DNA from: Cupriavidus necator
GTDB lineage: Bacteria > Pseudomonadota > Gammaproteobacteria > Burkholderiales > Burkholderiaceae
Assembly (NCBI GenBank): GCA_022041995.1
Contig: CP074381.1
Span: 3,534,001-3,598,000, forward strand
Length of the DNA stretch: 64,000 nucleotides
Reading direction: 5' to 3'
Both the position numbers and the translations under genes were made by a program. The notes beneath the pieces are model-generated. The model was given only the letters and a program-made list of their open reading frames with translations, did not search any database and had not been told where the DNA came from. Below are positions 1 to 9,989 of this stretch, one piece after another; position 1 is the stretch's first letter, and each line of letters starts with the position of its first letter.

Positions 1-32
1 GCGGCACTGGCCGAACGGTTGCGGTTGGCCAC
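1..32 (-). CDS. Possible start of a gene downstream of aroE (partial)
   Basis: A GTG codon at 32-30 opens a frame that runs off the window edge (VANRNRSASA). It lies 17 bases after the aroE stop on the same strand. In related genomes the monofunctional transglycosylase gene mtgA often follows aroE, but ten residues cannot confirm this. The identification is positional inference only. Confidence 0.25.
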   Translation of the reverse strand, partial: MANRNRSASA

Positions 33-49
33 AGCTGGCGGCGCCCCGG

Positions 50-937
50 TCAGCCCTTGCGTTCGGCCTGCAGCGCAGCGCGCAGCTCGGCCAGCACGGG
101 CGCGGTGCGGGGCCGCACGCCGCGCCAGATATAGAAGGCCTCGGCGGCCTGTTCGACCAGCATGCCCAGGCCGTCGCTCACGCGCGCGCCGCAGCGGGCG
201 GCGAACTGCAGGAACACGGTGGGTTCGGCGCCGTACATCATGTCGTAGGCCAGCACACCGTCACCCAGCAGGAACTCGGGCACCGGCGGCACTTCGCCAT
301 GCAGGCTGCTGGACGAGGCATTGATCACCACGTCGACGGCTTCATCCTCGGACAGCCCGTCGAGCGCATCGAGCCCGCCGCCCCACAGCTCCACGCCGTA
401 CTGGTCGGCGGCTTCGACAAACTCTTCCAGCATGTCGCTGGCGCGCGACGCGGTGCGGTTGGCCACCACGATGCGCGACGGCCGGCATTCGATCAGCGGC
501 AGCATCGCGCCCATGGCGGCGCCGCCGGCGCCCAGCAGCAGCACGCGCTTGCCTTCGATCAGCGTGTCGAGGTTATCCTGGATATCGCGCACCAGGCCGA
601 TGCCGTCGGTGTTGTCGCCATGGATCATGCCCTCTTCGATCCACAGCGTGTTGACCGCGCCGGCGGCCTCGGCGCGCTCGGTCAGGCGGTCGGCCAGGTC
701 ATAGGCCTCCAGCTTGAACGGCACCGTCACGTTGCAGCCGTAGCCGCCATCGGCAAAGAACCGGCGCACGGCATCGGCAAACCCGTCCAGCGGCGCCTCC
801 AGCCGGTCGTATTGCACTGCCTCGCCGGTCTGGCGCGCAAAGGCAGCGTGGATCGCCGGCGAACGGCTGTGCGCGACCGGGTTGCCGATCACCACATAGC
901 GGTCGGAAGTGGCTTGGGAAGAATCAGTGGATGTCAT
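50..937 (-). CDS. aroE: Shikimate dehydrogenase (NADP+)
   Basis: Reduces 3-dehydroshikimate to shikimate in the cytoplasmic aromatic amino acid pathway. The 295-residue protein has the family N-terminal substrate motif (VIGNPVAHSRSP, residues 16-27), the catalytic stretch GCNVTVPFK with its lysine near residue 76, the NTDGIG loop near 110, and the glycine-rich NADP-binding loop GAGGAAMG near 137, so both domains are complete. Its ATG overlaps the stop codon of the TonB-like gene by one base (TGATG), which supports this start and translational coupling. Length is slightly above the usual 270-280 because of a short N-terminal extension. aroQ of the same pathway lies 8 kb away. Confidence 0.96.
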   Translation of the reverse strand: MTSTDSSQATSDRYVVIGNPVAHSRSPAIHAAFARQTGEAVQYDRLEAPLDGFADAVRRFFADGGYGCNVTVPFKLEAYDLADRLTERAEAAGAVNTLWIEEGMIHGDNTDGIGLVRDIQDNLDTLIEGKRVLLLGAGGAAMGAMLPLIECRPSRIVVANRTASRASDMLEEFVEAADQYGVELWGGGLDALDGLSEDEAVDVVINASSSSLHGEVPPVPEFLLGDGVLAYDMMYGAEPTVFLQFAARCGARVSDGLGMLVEQAAEAFYIWRGVRPRTAPVLAELRAALQAERKG

Positions 938-1869
938 CAGCGTGCCTGCAAGCGGGTTTCCAGCCCGCTGCGCGAAAACTTGAAAGTGGAAATGACTTCG
1001 AGGATGTCCTGGCGCGACGCCATCTCGGCGGTAAAGGGGCCGAACGGCGCAGCCGCGCGCACGATCGCCACGGCCTGGCGGTCCAGCGCGGGATCGCCCG
1101 AGCTCTTGACCACGTCGATGGCATCGACGTTATAGCCGTCGCGGTTATAGCCGAGCTTGCCCAGCCGGTTGACGTTGATCACCAGGATCAGCTGGCCGTA
1201 CAGCGGCTTGCCGTTGCGTTGCGGGAAGTCAGTGGTGCCGCGCGCCTCGATCTTGTGGCGCAGCCGGTCGTAGTACTGCGCGTAGTCGACCGCCTGCGCG
1301 CTCGTGGCGGTCAGCTGGAAGCGCTTGGGCCGCTTGGCGTAGTGGTCCAGGTTGCGACCGATCTCGGCCTCCAGCTTGGCCATCTCGTCGGTCGAGGTGC
1401 GCTCGTCCTGGCCGCGCTGCGGGGTGTCCTGGCGCTTTTCGCCGGGCTTGAGCGGCTGGTTGCGCACCGACGGCGCGGCCTCGCGCGACTGGGTCAGCAG
1501 GCGTTGCTGCTCCTGTTCCAGCTGCTCGACGCGGCGCTGCACCTGGCGCACCAGATCGCCTTCCTGCGTCACGGTCTGCGCGGGCAGCGGCGTGGTGGCG
1601 CGCTGCAGGTCATGGTCGCCGCCGCCGTCCAGGTTGGCTTGCGCCAGCGCGGTCGGGTTGCGCGGCTTCTGCGCCGACTTGGCGTTGACCAGCACCACGT
1701 CCAGCGCGGCATCGCTGCGCTTGATCTCGAACACCTCGGGCGCGGCCACCCGCACCATCAGCAGCACCACGTGCACGGCCACGGAAATGGCCAGCGCCTT
1801 GGCCAGCGTACTGCTGTTGTGCCACCTGGCATGCCACCAGTGGCGGGGAGCGGCGAGAGTGGCGTTCAC
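937..1869 (-). CDS. TonB-like energy transducer
   Basis: A 310-residue protein with one N-terminal membrane segment (about residues 24-45, ALAISVAVHVVLLMVRVA), a long charged, glutamine-rich periplasmic linker (about 70-170, including a predicted coiled coil near QRRVEQLEQEQQRLL) and a C-terminal TonB-type domain (about 225-310) containing YGQLILVINVNRLGKLG and DRQAVAIVRAAAPFGPF. The family couples the proton-motive force from ExbB-ExbD to outer-membrane receptors or acts in envelope maintenance. The classical proline-rich Glu-Pro/Lys-Pro spacer is missing, so it is probably not the main iron-uptake TonB. The start is GTG with a poor ribosome site. No exbBD is in the window. It is translationally coupled to aroE. 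Confidence 0.8.
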   Translation of the reverse strand: MNATLAAPRHWWHARWHNSSTLAKALAISVAVHVVLLMVRVAAPEVFEIKRSDAALDVVLVNAKSAQKPRNPTALAQANLDGGGDHDLQRATTPLPAQTVTQEGDLVRQVQRRVEQLEQEQQRLLTQSREAAPSVRNQPLKPGEKRQDTPQRGQDERTSTDEMAKLEAEIGRNLDHYAKRPKRFQLTATSAQAVDYAQYYDRLRHKIEARGTTDFPQRNGKPLYGQLILVINVNRLGKLGYNRDGYNVDAIDVVKSSGDPALDRQAVAIVRAAAPFGPFTAEMASRQDILEVISTFKFSRSGLETRLQAR

Positions 1870-1893
1870 GATGGATGGAGGGTGGCTGAGGGG

Positions 1894-1951
1894 CGGGCGC
1901 CGGCCTGAACCGGTCCGGGCCGGCGCCCGACCGGGGCCACGGGCCCCGGAT
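1894..1951. repeat. Two back-to-back GC hairpins between the RNB nuclease and TonB-like genes
   Basis: A 12-bp perfect inverted repeat (1894-1905 with 1918-1929, 12-base loop) is followed by an 8-bp one (1932-1951, core CCGGGGCC/GGCCCCGG). There is no T-tract on either strand, so this is not a classical intrinsic terminator. It may be a processing or pausing element in the minus-strand transcript. Confidence 0.55.
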
Positions 1952-1993
1952 CAGACACGCATTGTAAGTGAGCGCCGCCGATTTCCGAAGGCT

Positions 1994-4096
1994 TCAGCCG
2001 GCCGCCGGGGTGCCGGTGTCGCGCTCGCCCGACGCCTTGCCGGCAACGTCGCCGCCAGGTTCGGCCGGGGTCTCGCCCGAGACCCCGGCGGCCTGCTCGG
2101 CGGCGTCCTCGGCCGCCGCCTCGGCAGCGGCTTCGGCGGACAGCTCTGCGGCTTCTTCGTCGCTTTCCAGCTCTTCCTCGGGCACCTCGCCTTCACCGGC
2201 AAAAATTTCCAGCACCCGGCAAGACACTTCCAGCGTGATCTCGTCGGTCTCGCCGATCTCCAGCAGCACCTGCGTGCCGCGCTGCGCCTGCACCAGTTCG
2301 GGCACGCGCGTGACCAGCGGGATCTCGGTAAAGCGCACCGCGCCTTCCTTGAGCACCGAGGCCACCATGCGCTCGCGCTTTTCCTGCTTGAGCCAGCGCA
2401 GGCACCAGTAGCGCTCCATGGTCGACTGGTGGTCGGCATAGGCGGCGTAAGTGCCTTCGAAGTCTGCCACCGCCGCCAGCAGGTCAGCGTCCTTGGGCTT
2501 GAACGGCGCCACCAGCTTGGCGGTCACGCCGTGCTGGGCCACCGCCAGGATCTGCCACTGGTTGACCAGGTCGACATAGCGGCGCAGCGGCGAGGTGCTC
2601 CACGCGTACTGCGCCACGCCCAGGCCTTCATGCGGCGCCGGGTAGGTCTGCATGCGGGTGCGGTGCATGCCCCACGCCTTCTGCGTGCGGTAGATGCCCG
2701 GCACGCCGTTGTCGGCCAGCAGCTTGCCCCAGGTGCTGTTGGCCAGGATCATCAGCTCGGCCACGATCTTGTCCAGCGCCGAGCCGCGCTTGCGCTGTTC
2801 AATGCGCACGCGCTGGCTGCCATCGGCCTGGTCGTCCAGGTAGAAATTGAAGTCGGCGCGGTTGTGCGTCTCGGGGCGCAGGCCGCTGGCCAGGCGCGCC
2901 TTCTGGCGTTCGTCGTACAGGTAGCCGGCAAAGTGCCATAGCTGCGTCAGCGCGTCGCGGAACGGGTAGTCGCCGGTGCCCGCGGCAAGCGAAGCCTCGG
3001 TAATGACATCGTCCAGCAGGTTGTGGCGCAGGTTGGCGGCAATCGGCACCATTTCGGCGCGGGTCTCGCTGCCGGTGATCAGCCACACGGTCGGGTCCAC
3101 CGTCACGTACAGCGACAGCGCCGGGCACACGCGCCCTTCCTGCAGCGTGTAGCGCTCCACCACGGCGTCGGGCAGCATGGTGATCTTGTCGCCCGGGAAA
3201 TAAACCGTGGACAACCGCTGGCGTGCGACTGCATCGAGCGGCTCGCTACGGCGGATGCCCAGCGCGGGCGCGGCGATATGGATGCCGATGCGCAGCTTGC
3301 CATCGGGCAGCCTGGTCACGGACAGCGCATCGTCGATCTCGGTGGTGGTGACGTCGTCGATCGAGAACGCCTCTACGTCGGCCACTGGCAGATCGGCGGG
3401 CGGCTCGGGCACGTCGGTATCCGGAAAACCCGTGCCCTTGGGGAAACACTCGGCCAGGAACTTGGCTTCATGCAGCGCGCGCGCACTGGCCACGCCGCCG
3501 GCGGCCACCATCAGCCGCATCGGGGTCATGCCCAGCGCGGTGCAGGCCGCATCCATCGCCTTGTATTCCAGGCTGTTCTTGTCCGGCTTGAACAGCAGCT
3601 GCAGTACCTTGTTGCGGAACGTCTCCGGCAACGTCAGCGCCTTGAGCTGTTCTTCATACTCGGCCTGCACCAGCGCCTGCTGGCGCTTGCGCTCGAGCGC
3701 GGCCAGCGCCGCCTTGAGCTGGTCTTCGGGCGCGCGCTGGTAGCGCCCGCGCCCCTTGCGGCGGAAGTACACCGGGTTGCCGTGCAGCGCCATCGCCAGC
3801 GCCGCCTGCTGCACCGGGCCGGGCCCGGCGCCGTAATACTCGGCGGCCAGCTCGGCAAAGCCGAATTCAGCCTCGGGTGCGCATTCCCACAGGAAGTCCA
3901 GGTCGATCTCGGCCATCATGTCGCCGGTCTGGCGCACCAGCTCGATTGCCGACGGCTGCGCGAACTGCAGCAGCACGTCGCGCGACTTGACCTTGGTGCG
4001 CTTGCCGGCAGGCAACTCCACCTGGTAAGCCTCGCCCTGCTGGTTCAGCACGGTGCCGGCGCGGATTTCGCCGCCTTCTTCGAACAGCAACTGCAT
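1994..4096 (-). CDS. RNB-domain 3'-5' exoribonuclease (RNase II/R family)
   Basis: A 700-residue hydrolytic exoribonuclease that degrades RNA from the 3' end. The RNB catalytic domain is clear: the Mg-binding aspartate cluster lies in [17 protein letters not shown] (about residues 247-263), followed by [14 protein letters not shown]; the C-terminal part of the domain has [19 protein letters not shown] (about 492-510). The tail after residue 640 is an Ala/Glu-rich acidic stretch without structure-forming motifs, likely disordered. The N-terminus looks like a degenerate RNA-binding domain. It lies in a minus-strand run with ubiC upstream and the TonB-like gene downstream. Members in this genus are named exoribonuclease II or VacB; sequence reading alone does not decide between them. 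Confidence 0.9.
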   Translation of the reverse strand: MQLLFEEGGEIRAGTVLNQQGEAYQVELPAGKRTKVKSRDVLLQFAQPSAIELVRQTGDMMAEIDLDFLWECAPEAEFGFAELAAEYYGAGPGPVQQAALAMALHGNPVYFRRKGRGRYQRAPEDQLKAALAALERKRQQALVQAEYEEQLKALTLPETFRNKVLQLLFKPDKNSLEYKAMDAACTALGMTPMRLMVAAGGVASARALHEAKFLAECFPKGTGFPDTDVPEPPADLPVADVEAFSIDDVTTTEIDDALSVTRLPDGKLRIGIHIAAPALGIRRSEPLDAVARQRLSTVYFPGDKITMLPDAVVERYTLQEGRVCPALSLYVTVDPTVWLITGSETRAEMVPIAANLRHNLLDDVITEASLAAGTGDYPFRDALTQLWHFAGYLYDERQKARLASGLRPETHNRADFNFYLDDQADGSQRVRIEQRKRGSALDKIVAELMILANSTWGKLLADNGVPGIYRTQKAWGMHRTRMQTYPAPHEGLGVAQYAWSTSPLRRYVDLVNQWQILAVAQHGVTAKLVAPFKPKDADLLAAVADFEGTYAAYADHQSTMERYWCLRWLKQEKRERMVASVLKEGAVRFTEIPLVTRVPELVQAQRGTQVLLEIGETDEITLEVSCRVLEIFAGEGEVPEEELESDEEAAELSAEAAAEAAAEDAAEQAAGVSGETPAEPGGDVAGKASGERDTGTPAAG

Positions 4097-4377
4097 CGAT
4101 CGGTACTTTCAGAAATGCGCGGAACCGCGTCTGGCCGCCAAGAGGCAGCGCCGGGGCGGATCCTGTGGGAGAAATGGTGCAACCGGGCGCAAACGCGTGC
4201 GAACGGAATCGGCTGCGGCTGCGGCGCGCAGGTCGCGGGCCGCTCCCTATGGATGCGGCCTGAGACCCGGAATGATACCGCACCCCGCTCCGGCGCCCCG
4301 GGCTCGCCGGGGCGCCGCAGGCTAAGAGCGACATGCGCGCAAATACTTTGGATGCGGAATCGCCTCGGTCCCCGGGA

Positions 4378-4937
4378 TGGCCGCGACAGCAGGTCTGGCA
4401 GGAACACTTCTGTCACGAGCATGACGCCGCTGCCGCGCCGGAACACCGAGCGCCGCGCCGGCAGCATGGGCAGTGCCGCCATGGCCGGCAGCACGCGCTG
4501 CAAGGGCTGGCGCAGCGGATGGTGCGGCAGCAGACGCGCAAACTGGAACGGCTCGCGCGCCACCGCCGGATCGACAAACAGCCGGCCGCCCAGGGGGCGC
4601 TCGCCCAGCCCGCGCAGAAACGGCCAGTCGCGGCGCGCATGGCGGCAGCGCACCACGGTATGGGCAAACACGGCGGGAATATCGTCGCAGATCAGCAGCA
4701 CCTCGCGCGTCAGCGCGGGGTGCGGTCGTGCTGGCCCAGCACCTGCCATTCATCGGCCAGCGGGCGCTGCGGGCGCTGCAGCAGGCGCGCCACGCGAAAG
4801 CGCTCCGACGCTGCCACCAGGCGCGCGGTCAGCGAGCCGTCGTCACCGGTCACCCAGCGCCGCAGGTTGGGCGTGATGGCTGCATCAAAGGCCAGGTGCG
4901 GGCTCCAGCCGCAGCGGCGCGCGGACTGCGCGCTCAT
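4378..4937 (-). pseudogene. ubiC: Chorismate pyruvate-lyase, frame broken
   Basis: Chorismate lyase makes 4-hydroxybenzoate, the first step of ubiquinone synthesis. The N-terminal half (from ATG 4937: [16 protein letters not shown], then [11 protein letters not shown]) and the C-terminal half ([51 protein letters not shown] with the catalytic glutamate) are both well conserved but lie in different frames. Adding one C on the plus strand within the run at 4711-4720 joins them exactly. The second frame has no stop soon after the last conserved residues (4378) and runs on to 4045, so the true C-terminus is unclear and a second indel is possible. Its ATG overlaps the stop of the upstream esterase (ATGA). 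The gene should be essential for aerobic respiration, which argues for a sequence error. Confidence 0.8.
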
Positions 4938-5548
4938 GCCGGGCCTGTGCCTGCCGGCAACTTGCCGCCAGGACCATAGCCGCAGAAGGCGAGCACATCG
5001 TCGACGTAGTCGGCAAATTCGCTGATGCCGTGGTCGCTGCCCTCGATCACGCGGATGTTCGCGCCCGGGCAGGCCGCGACCATCTCACGGTAATCCAGCA
5101 CCTCGTCGCCGGTGGCGGCGATCAGGTAATAGCGTTCGGGATCGGTGATGGTGTCCACGCGCAGGTCCAACAGCTCGTGCAGGTGGCGGCGCTCGACCAT
5201 GACCGAACCGCCGCCGTGCCACAGCGGCTGTTCGCCCAGGTAGGTTTCCAGGTCGGTCCAGGGGTGGATGGCCGGATTGAGCAGCACGGTCCTGCAGCCA
5301 TGGCGCTCGCCCAGCCAGCGCGCATAGAAGCCGCCCAGCGACGAGCCGACGATGGCGATCTCCTGGTCGCCGCCGGCCTGCGCGGCGCGGATCGTGGCTT
5401 GCGCCTGGGCAATGGCCAGTTCTGGTGAGACATTGAGCGTGGGGCAGGCGTAGTAGCGGCCCACGCCCCACTCGCGCATGCGCTCCTGCACCAGCCGGGC
5501 CTTGAACGACTGGGGCGAGGAGCGGAATCCGTGCAGGTACAGCAGCAT
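4934..5548 (-). CDS. YqiA/UPF0227-type alpha/beta hydrolase (esterase)
   Basis: A 204-residue small serine esterase of the alpha/beta-hydrolase fold. It starts [17 protein letters not shown] (oxyanion-hole HGF), has the nucleophile elbow GSSLGG at about residues 68-73, an acid region near EVLDY (about 148) and the catalytic histidine in EGSDHGI (about 173). Length fits the YqiA family, whose members hydrolyse short acyl esters in the cytoplasm; the natural substrate is not known. The stop overlaps the ubiC start (ATGA), so the two are probably translated together, and mpl lies 18 bases upstream on the same strand. Confidence 0.88.
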   Translation of the reverse strand: MLLYLHGFRSSPQSFKARLVQERMREWGVGRYYACPTLNVSPELAIAQAQATIRAAQAGGDQEIAIVGSSLGGFYARWLGERHGCRTVLLNPAIHPWTDLETYLGEQPLWHGGGSVMVERRHLHELLDLRVDTITDPERYYLIAATGDEVLDYREMVAACPGANIRVIEGSDHGISEFADYVDDVLAFCGYGPGGKLPAGTGPA

Positions 5549-5566
5549 GATGGTCCGTCCCGTCGA

Positions 5567-6952
5567 TCAGCGCGCGGCGCCCTGGCTGAGCGCGTCCAGC
5601 AGCTTCTGGTGCACGCCGCCGAAGCCGCCGTTGCTCATCACCAGCACGTGGTCGCCCGGCTGCGCCGCGGCATGCACGGCCTGCACCAGCGCGCCCAGGT
5701 CCTGGAAGGCGGCAGCCTTGTCGCCCAGCGGCGCCAGCGATTCGGCCAGGTCCCAGCCCAGCGCATCCTTGCCGGCCGGGGCGCCGTAGCCGAACACCAG
5801 GTCGGCCTGCTCCAGGCTGGCCGGCAGCTGCGCCTTCATCACGCCCAGCTTCATGGTGTTGGAGCGCGGCTCCAGCACTGCCAGGATGCGGGCATCGCCG
5901 ACGCGGCGGCGCAGCCCTTCCAGCGTGGTCTGGATCGCGGTCGGATGGTGGGCAAAGTCGTCATAGACCGTCACGCCGCCGGCCACGCCGCGCACTTCCA
6001 TGCGGCGCTTGACGTTGGCAAAGCGGGACAGCGATTCGATCGCCTGCGCGGCCGGCACGCCCACATGACGCGCGGCGGCAATCGCCGCCAGCGCATTCAT
6101 GCGGTTATGGGTGCCCTGCAGGTCCCACACCACAGTGCCCTGCACGGCATCGCCAAACCAGACGTCGAAGGCGTCCTTGCCGGGCGCGGCAGTAGCGACA
6201 GCATCACTTTCGCGCCAGTCGCCTACGCCAAACTGCTCGACCTCGCTCCAGCAGCCGCGCTCCAGCACGCGTGCCAGGCTTTCCTCAACGCCGTTGACGA
6301 CGATCCGGCCCTGGCCGGGCACGGTGCGTACCAGGTGATGGAACTGGGTCTCGATCGCCGCCAGATCCGGGAAGATGTCGGCGTGATCGTATTCCAGGTT
6401 GTTCAGGATCGCGGTGCGCGGGCGGTAGTGGACAAACTTGCTGCGCTTGTCGAAGAAGGCGGTGTCGTACTCGTCGGCCTCGATCACGAAGAAGTCCGAT
6501 TCGGTCACACGCGCCGAGATGCCGAAGTTCTGCGGCACCCCGCCCACCAGGAAGCCGGGATGGTAGCCGGCATCCTCCAGGATCCAGGCCAGCATCGACG
6601 TGGTGGTGGTCTTGCCGTGCGTGCCGGCCACCGCCAGCACCCACTTGCGCGCCAGCACGTGCTCGCCCAGCCATTGCGGGCCCGACACATAGGGCAGGTT
6701 GCGGTCGAGGATGGCCTCCATCAGCGGGTTGCCGCGCGAGACCACGTTGCCGATCACGAACAGGTCCGGCTCCAGTGACAGCTGGGCGGGGTCGAAGCCT
6801 TCGATGAGCTCGATCCCCTGGGCCTCGAGCTGGGTGCTCATCGGCGGGTAGACATTGGCATCGCAGCCGGTGACGCGGTGGCCGGCCTCTTTGGCCAGCA
6901 CCGCCAGGCCGCCCATGAAGGTGCCGCAGATGCCAAGGATATGAATATGCAT
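5567..6952 (-). CDS. mpl: UDP-N-acetylmuramate:L-Ala-gamma-D-Glu-meso-DAP ligase (murein peptide ligase)
   Basis: Recycles peptidoglycan by joining the released tripeptide to UDP-MurNAc in an ATP-dependent reaction. The 461-residue form starting at 6952 begins MHIHILGICGTFMGGLAVLA, the Mpl dinucleotide-like N-terminal motif. The Mur-ligase ATP loop GTHGKTTTTSML lies near residue 109-120; the central domain has the EADEYDTAFFDKRSKF motif typical of Mpl, and TVYDDFAHHPTAI near 325. The frame is open a further 65 codons upstream, but those residues are not family-like. AmpD, which acts in the same recycling pathway, is encoded at 55-56 kb. Divergent from the gene at 7153. Confidence 0.95.
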   Translation of the reverse strand: MHIHILGICGTFMGGLAVLAKEAGHRVTGCDANVYPPMSTQLEAQGIELIEGFDPAQLSLEPDLFVIGNVVSRGNPLMEAILDRNLPYVSGPQWLGEHVLARKWVLAVAGTHGKTTTTSMLAWILEDAGYHPGFLVGGVPQNFGISARVTESDFFVIEADEYDTAFFDKRSKFVHYRPRTAILNNLEYDHADIFPDLAAIETQFHHLVRTVPGQGRIVVNGVEESLARVLERGCWSEVEQFGVGDWRESDAVATAAPGKDAFDVWFGDAVQGTVVWDLQGTHNRMNALAAIAAARHVGVPAAQAIESLSRFANVKRRMEVRGVAGGVTVYDDFAHHPTAIQTTLEGLRRRVGDARILAVLEPRSNTMKLGVMKAQLPASLEQADLVFGYGAPAGKDALGWDLAESLAPLGDKAAAFQDLGALVQAVHAAAQPGDHVLVMSNGGFGGVHQKLLDALSQGAAR

Positions 6953-7152
6953 GGGTTCCCGGAAAGACTTGAAGCCCGCAGGCGTGGGGATTCGGCACCC
7001 GGCGTGGCGCGGCGGCACGGCGGCGTTTTCAGGCCGTGTCTTGTGGTGCATTGGCCGGGCAGGAAGCGTTCGATTGTACCCGAGCGCCCGCGGCATTCGC
7101 TGCACTGCGGCAGCGCGCACCGGTTGCGCGGGAGCCTCCGGTATCATGGGGC

Positions 7153-7842
7153 ATGACCCGACGTACCGCTCCCGACCCCACCCGCCTGCGCGAGGAAATC
7201 GCCCAGGCTGCCGCCCGGATGATTGCCGAGGACGGTGCCGACTACGCCACCGCCAAGCGCAAGGCCGCTCGCCAGGTACTGGGCGAGCAGCGCGTGCCCG
7301 GCGAATGGCTGCCCGACAACGAACAGGTCGAAGCCGAGGTGCGCGCCTACCAGGCGCTGTTCCACGCCGACAGCCAGCCCCGCGTGCTGGCGCTGCTGCG
7401 CCGGCTGGCGGTCCTGGCCATGGAAGACCTGGCGGCGTTCCGGCCGTACCTGATCGGCGCCGTGCTCAACGGCACCGCCACCGAGCACTCCGATATCTAT
7501 CTGCAGTGCTTCTGCGACAGCGCCAAGGATGCGACGCTGCACCTGATCAACGCGGGCGTGGATTTCGAGACCAGCGAGAGCCGGCATTTCGGCGGCCGCG
7601 GCGATGTCGAGACTCTCAGCTTCCTGTGGAAGGGCCAGTGGCCCGACCGCCGCGAGGCCCGGCTGCTCGCCGGCGAGGTGCGCGCGGAACTGGGTGCCCC
7701 AGTCGGCATCCATATTGCACTGTATGATGCCGTCGACGAACGCGGCGCCGTGCGTGCCGACGCCTCGGGGCGCCCGGCCCGCGCCGACGTGCAGGCGGTA
7801 CGGGCGCTCATGGACGCGCCCGGCGATGCCGACCCGGCCTGA
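7153..7842 (+). CDS. Conserved hypothetical protein beside mpl
   Basis: A 229-residue soluble protein with no signal peptide. ATG at 7153 is preceded by a modest purine stretch and the upstream residues of the open frame are not protein-like. I recognise it as a conserved Burkholderiales protein found next to mpl, with no firm domain: the N-terminal part (REEIAQAAARMIAEDGADYATAKRKAARQVLG) is predicted helical and resembles a small DNA- or nucleotide-binding helical module, and the middle (residues about 85-150) is Leu-rich with LNGTATEHSDIYLQCFCD, which recalls minimal nucleotidyltransferase-like folds. No catalytic motif is certain. The tlpA-like gene follows after 35 bases, so co-transcription is plausible. 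Confidence 0.75.
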   Translation: MTRRTAPDPTRLREEIAQAAARMIAEDGADYATAKRKAARQVLGEQRVPGEWLPDNEQVEAEVRAYQALFHADSQPRVLALLRRLAVLAMEDLAAFRPYLIGAVLNGTATEHSDIYLQCFCDSAKDATLHLINAGVDFETSESRHFGGRGDVETLSFLWKGQWPDRREARLLAGEVRAELGAPVGIHIALYDAVDERGAVRADASGRPARADVQAVRALMDAPGDADPA

Positions 7843-7877
7843 CGCCCGCCCCTACTTCACTGGTCCAAGCCATCCCC

Positions 7878-8426
7878 ATGACTGAAACCGTTCCCTCGCC
7901 CGCCCGCCGCTCCCGCCTCTGGCTGTGGATCACCTTGGCCGTGGTCGCCTGCGCCGCCGGCGCACTGGCCGGCCATTTCATGTTCTCGCCCAAGCCCGCC
8001 AGCGACCACGCGGTGGAAACCTTCTTCCAGACACGCCTGCCCGACGCGGCCGGCGCCGACCTGGACCTGGGCAAGCTGCGCGGCAAGACCGTAGTGATCA
8101 ACTTCTGGGCGCCCTGGTGCGGGCCGTGTGTCGAGGAAATGCCGGAGCTGACTGCGCTACATGAGGAATACAAGAGCCGCCAAGTCGAGTTTGTCGGCAT
8201 CGGCATCGATTCAGCCGCCAATATCCAGCAGTTCACCAGGAAGGTGCCGGTGGCCTATCCGCTCGCCGTGGCTGGTTTTGCCGGCACCGAGCTGTCGCGC
8301 AACTTCGGCAACAGCGCCGGCGGCCTGCCCTATACGGTGGTGATCAACCCGGACGGATCCGTGAAGTATCGCAAGATGGGACGGGTGACGGCCGAGGAAC
8401 TGCGGGCCGTGCTGCCACGCGCCTGA
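7878..8426 (+). CDS. TlpA/ResA-family membrane-anchored thioredoxin
   Basis: A 182-residue thiol-disulfide oxidoreductase. Residues about 14-36 form an uncleaved membrane anchor (LWLWITLAVVACAAGALAG), so the catalytic domain faces the periplasm. The active site is WAPWCGPC (Cys81 and Cys84), followed by the conserved GIDSAANIQQF region and the cis-proline loop at GGLPYTVVI. Family members keep cysteines reduced during cytochrome c maturation or other envelope processes. It is followed by about 200 bp that must hold the aroQ promoter. Confidence 0.9.
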   Translation: MTETVPSPARRSRLWLWITLAVVACAAGALAGHFMFSPKPASDHAVETFFQTRLPDAAGADLDLGKLRGKTVVINFWAPWCGPCVEEMPELTALHEEYKSRQVEFVGIGIDSAANIQQFTRKVPVAYPLAVAGFAGTELSRNFGNSAGGLPYTVVINPDGSVKYRKMGRVTAEELRAVLPRA

Positions 8427-8622
8427 GCGCATTCTTCCGCCAAGTTCGCTGAATTTCGGTTTTCTTCAGTGATTTGTTTCGCCGGAGCGCCAAAACGGCC
8501 GGAAAGTGCTTTAAGGGCCGCCAAAGCGGCCACAAGGTCGCCAAGCCTTGTATCGCACGCTAGACAAATCCCTCTAAGCTACGGTAATCTCCGCGCAATT
8601 TCGTTGATCTGGTCGAGCCGCC

Positions 8623-9120
8623 GTGACTGCAACCCGCTCCATCCGTCGCTCAGCCCGCTACCGCAAGGTGCTGGTCCTGCATGGGCCCAACCTGAACCTG
8701 CTGGGCACGCGCGAGCCGGAAACCTACGGGCACACGACGCTTGCCGATATCGACGCGGCCCTGGCCGAAGGCGCGACCAAAGCCGGCGTTTCGCTGGATA
8801 CGTTCCAGTCCAACCATGAGGGGGCACTGGTCGACCGCATCCACGCCGCACGCGCGGAAGGGGTCGAGTTCATCATCATCAACCCGGCTGCCTACACGCA
8901 CACCAGCGTGGCGCTGCGCGATGCCCTGGCCGGCGTGGCGATCCCGTTCGTCGAGGTGCACCTGTCCAACGTGCACCGGCGCGAAAGCTTTCGCCACCAT
9001 TCCTATTTCTCCGACGTGGCGGTCGGGGTGATCTGCGGGCTTGGCTGGCGCGGTTACCTGCTGGCGCTGGACTATGTGCTGGGCCAGGAGCAGGCGCCAC
9101 CCGAGAGTTCGGGGAGCTGA
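8623..9120 (+). CDS. aroQ: Type II 3-dehydroquinate dehydratase
   Basis: Dehydrates 3-dehydroquinate to 3-dehydroshikimate in the shikimate pathway; a cytoplasmic dodecamer. The 165-residue protein shows the type II signatures: [19 protein letters not shown] (catalytic Arg and Tyr, about residues 18-36), [13 protein letters not shown] (about 63-75), [18 protein letters not shown] (about 86-103) and [12 protein letters not shown] (about 109-120). The start is GTG at 8623; the first 14 residues are a basic extension. It stands upstream of accB and accC, a common arrangement in betaproteobacteria. Confidence 0.96.
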   Translation: MTATRSIRRSARYRKVLVLHGPNLNLLGTREPETYGHTTLADIDAALAEGATKAGVSLDTFQSNHEGALVDRIHAARAEGVEFIIINPAAYTHTSVALRDALAGVAIPFVEVHLSNVHRRESFRHHSYFSDVAVGVICGLGWRGYLLALDYVLGQEQAPPESSGS

Positions 9121-9284
9121 ACTCCCAAGATTTTTTTGACAACCTGCGCGCGCCGCCCGGCGGCCTGCGCCCGTTGGCGTGCCTCGGCACGACGGGCGTG
9201 GATTTCCGGCGGCCGGCAACACGATTCTTCCGCCGCGGCCCGTCCCGGGCAGCGGCCGGATAACCCGATTCAGGAGGATAAAAG

Positions 9285-9746
9285 ATGGACCTGCGCAAGC
9301 TGAAGACGCTTATCGACCTGGTGGCCGAATCCGGCATCTCCGAGCTGGAAGTCACCGAAGGCGACGGCAAGGTACGCATCGTCAAGCAACCGCCGCAAAT
9401 CATCGCCGCGCCGATGGCCATGCCGCAGATGCAGGCGCTGCCGCCCGCTGCGGCCGCCGCACCGGCTGGTGCCGTGGCCCCGGTTGCAGAGCCCGCCGCC
9501 CAGCTGCCCGCCGGCCATGTGGTGACCTCGCCGATGGTGGGCACGTTCTACCGCGCGCCGTCGCCGGGCGCGGCGCCGTTTGTCAACGTCGGCGACTCGG
9601 TCAAGGAAGGCCAGACCGTCTGCATCATCGAAGCCATGAAGCTGCTCAACGAAATCGAGTGCGACAAGGCCGGCGTCATCAAGGAAATCCTGGTCGAGAA
9701 CGGCCAGGCCGTCGAATACGGCCAGCCGCTGTTCGTCATCGGCTGA
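9285..9746 (+). CDS. accB: Biotin carboxyl carrier protein of acetyl-CoA carboxylase
   Basis: Carries the biotin that shuttles carboxyl groups in the first step of fatty acid synthesis. The 153-residue protein has the N-terminal acetyl-CoA carboxylase dimer region ([18 protein letters not shown]), an Ala/Pro-rich flexible linker (about residues 45-75) and the C-terminal biotinyl domain (about 77-153) with the [10 protein letters not shown] biotinylation motif (Lys near 117). An AGGAGG ribosome site (9272-9277) lies 7 bases before the ATG. accC follows after 243 bp. Confidence 0.97.
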   Translation: MDLRKLKTLIDLVAESGISELEVTEGDGKVRIVKQPPQIIAAPMAMPQMQALPPAAAAAPAGAVAPVAEPAAQLPAGHVVTSPMVGTFYRAPSPGAAPFVNVGDSVKEGQTVCIIEAMKLLNEIECDKAGVIKEILVENGQAVEYGQPLFVIG

Positions 9747-9989
9747 TCCTGACCGGCATGCCACGCCGCACGCTGCCATCGGCCACGCAAGCGGCCCGCA
9801 GCAGCACCCGCGCGGCATGTCATGGCGTTGTTTGGCGCCAGGGACGTTGTGGGCTTCGCGGCCCGTTCCGTGCAGTTCCATGCAGTTCCGCGCAGTATGG
9901 CGGCCACGGCGGCGACCGCCCCCGGCCGTGCGCCCGGCGTGCCGTTGCGGCGCGCAGCGGGACCGCTACTGTTCTCGCAGAGAGAGACC

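Noticed and set aside
9747..9989. Separate gene between accB and accC
   Set aside because: The open frame joins accC upstream of its conserved start and has no family resemblance.
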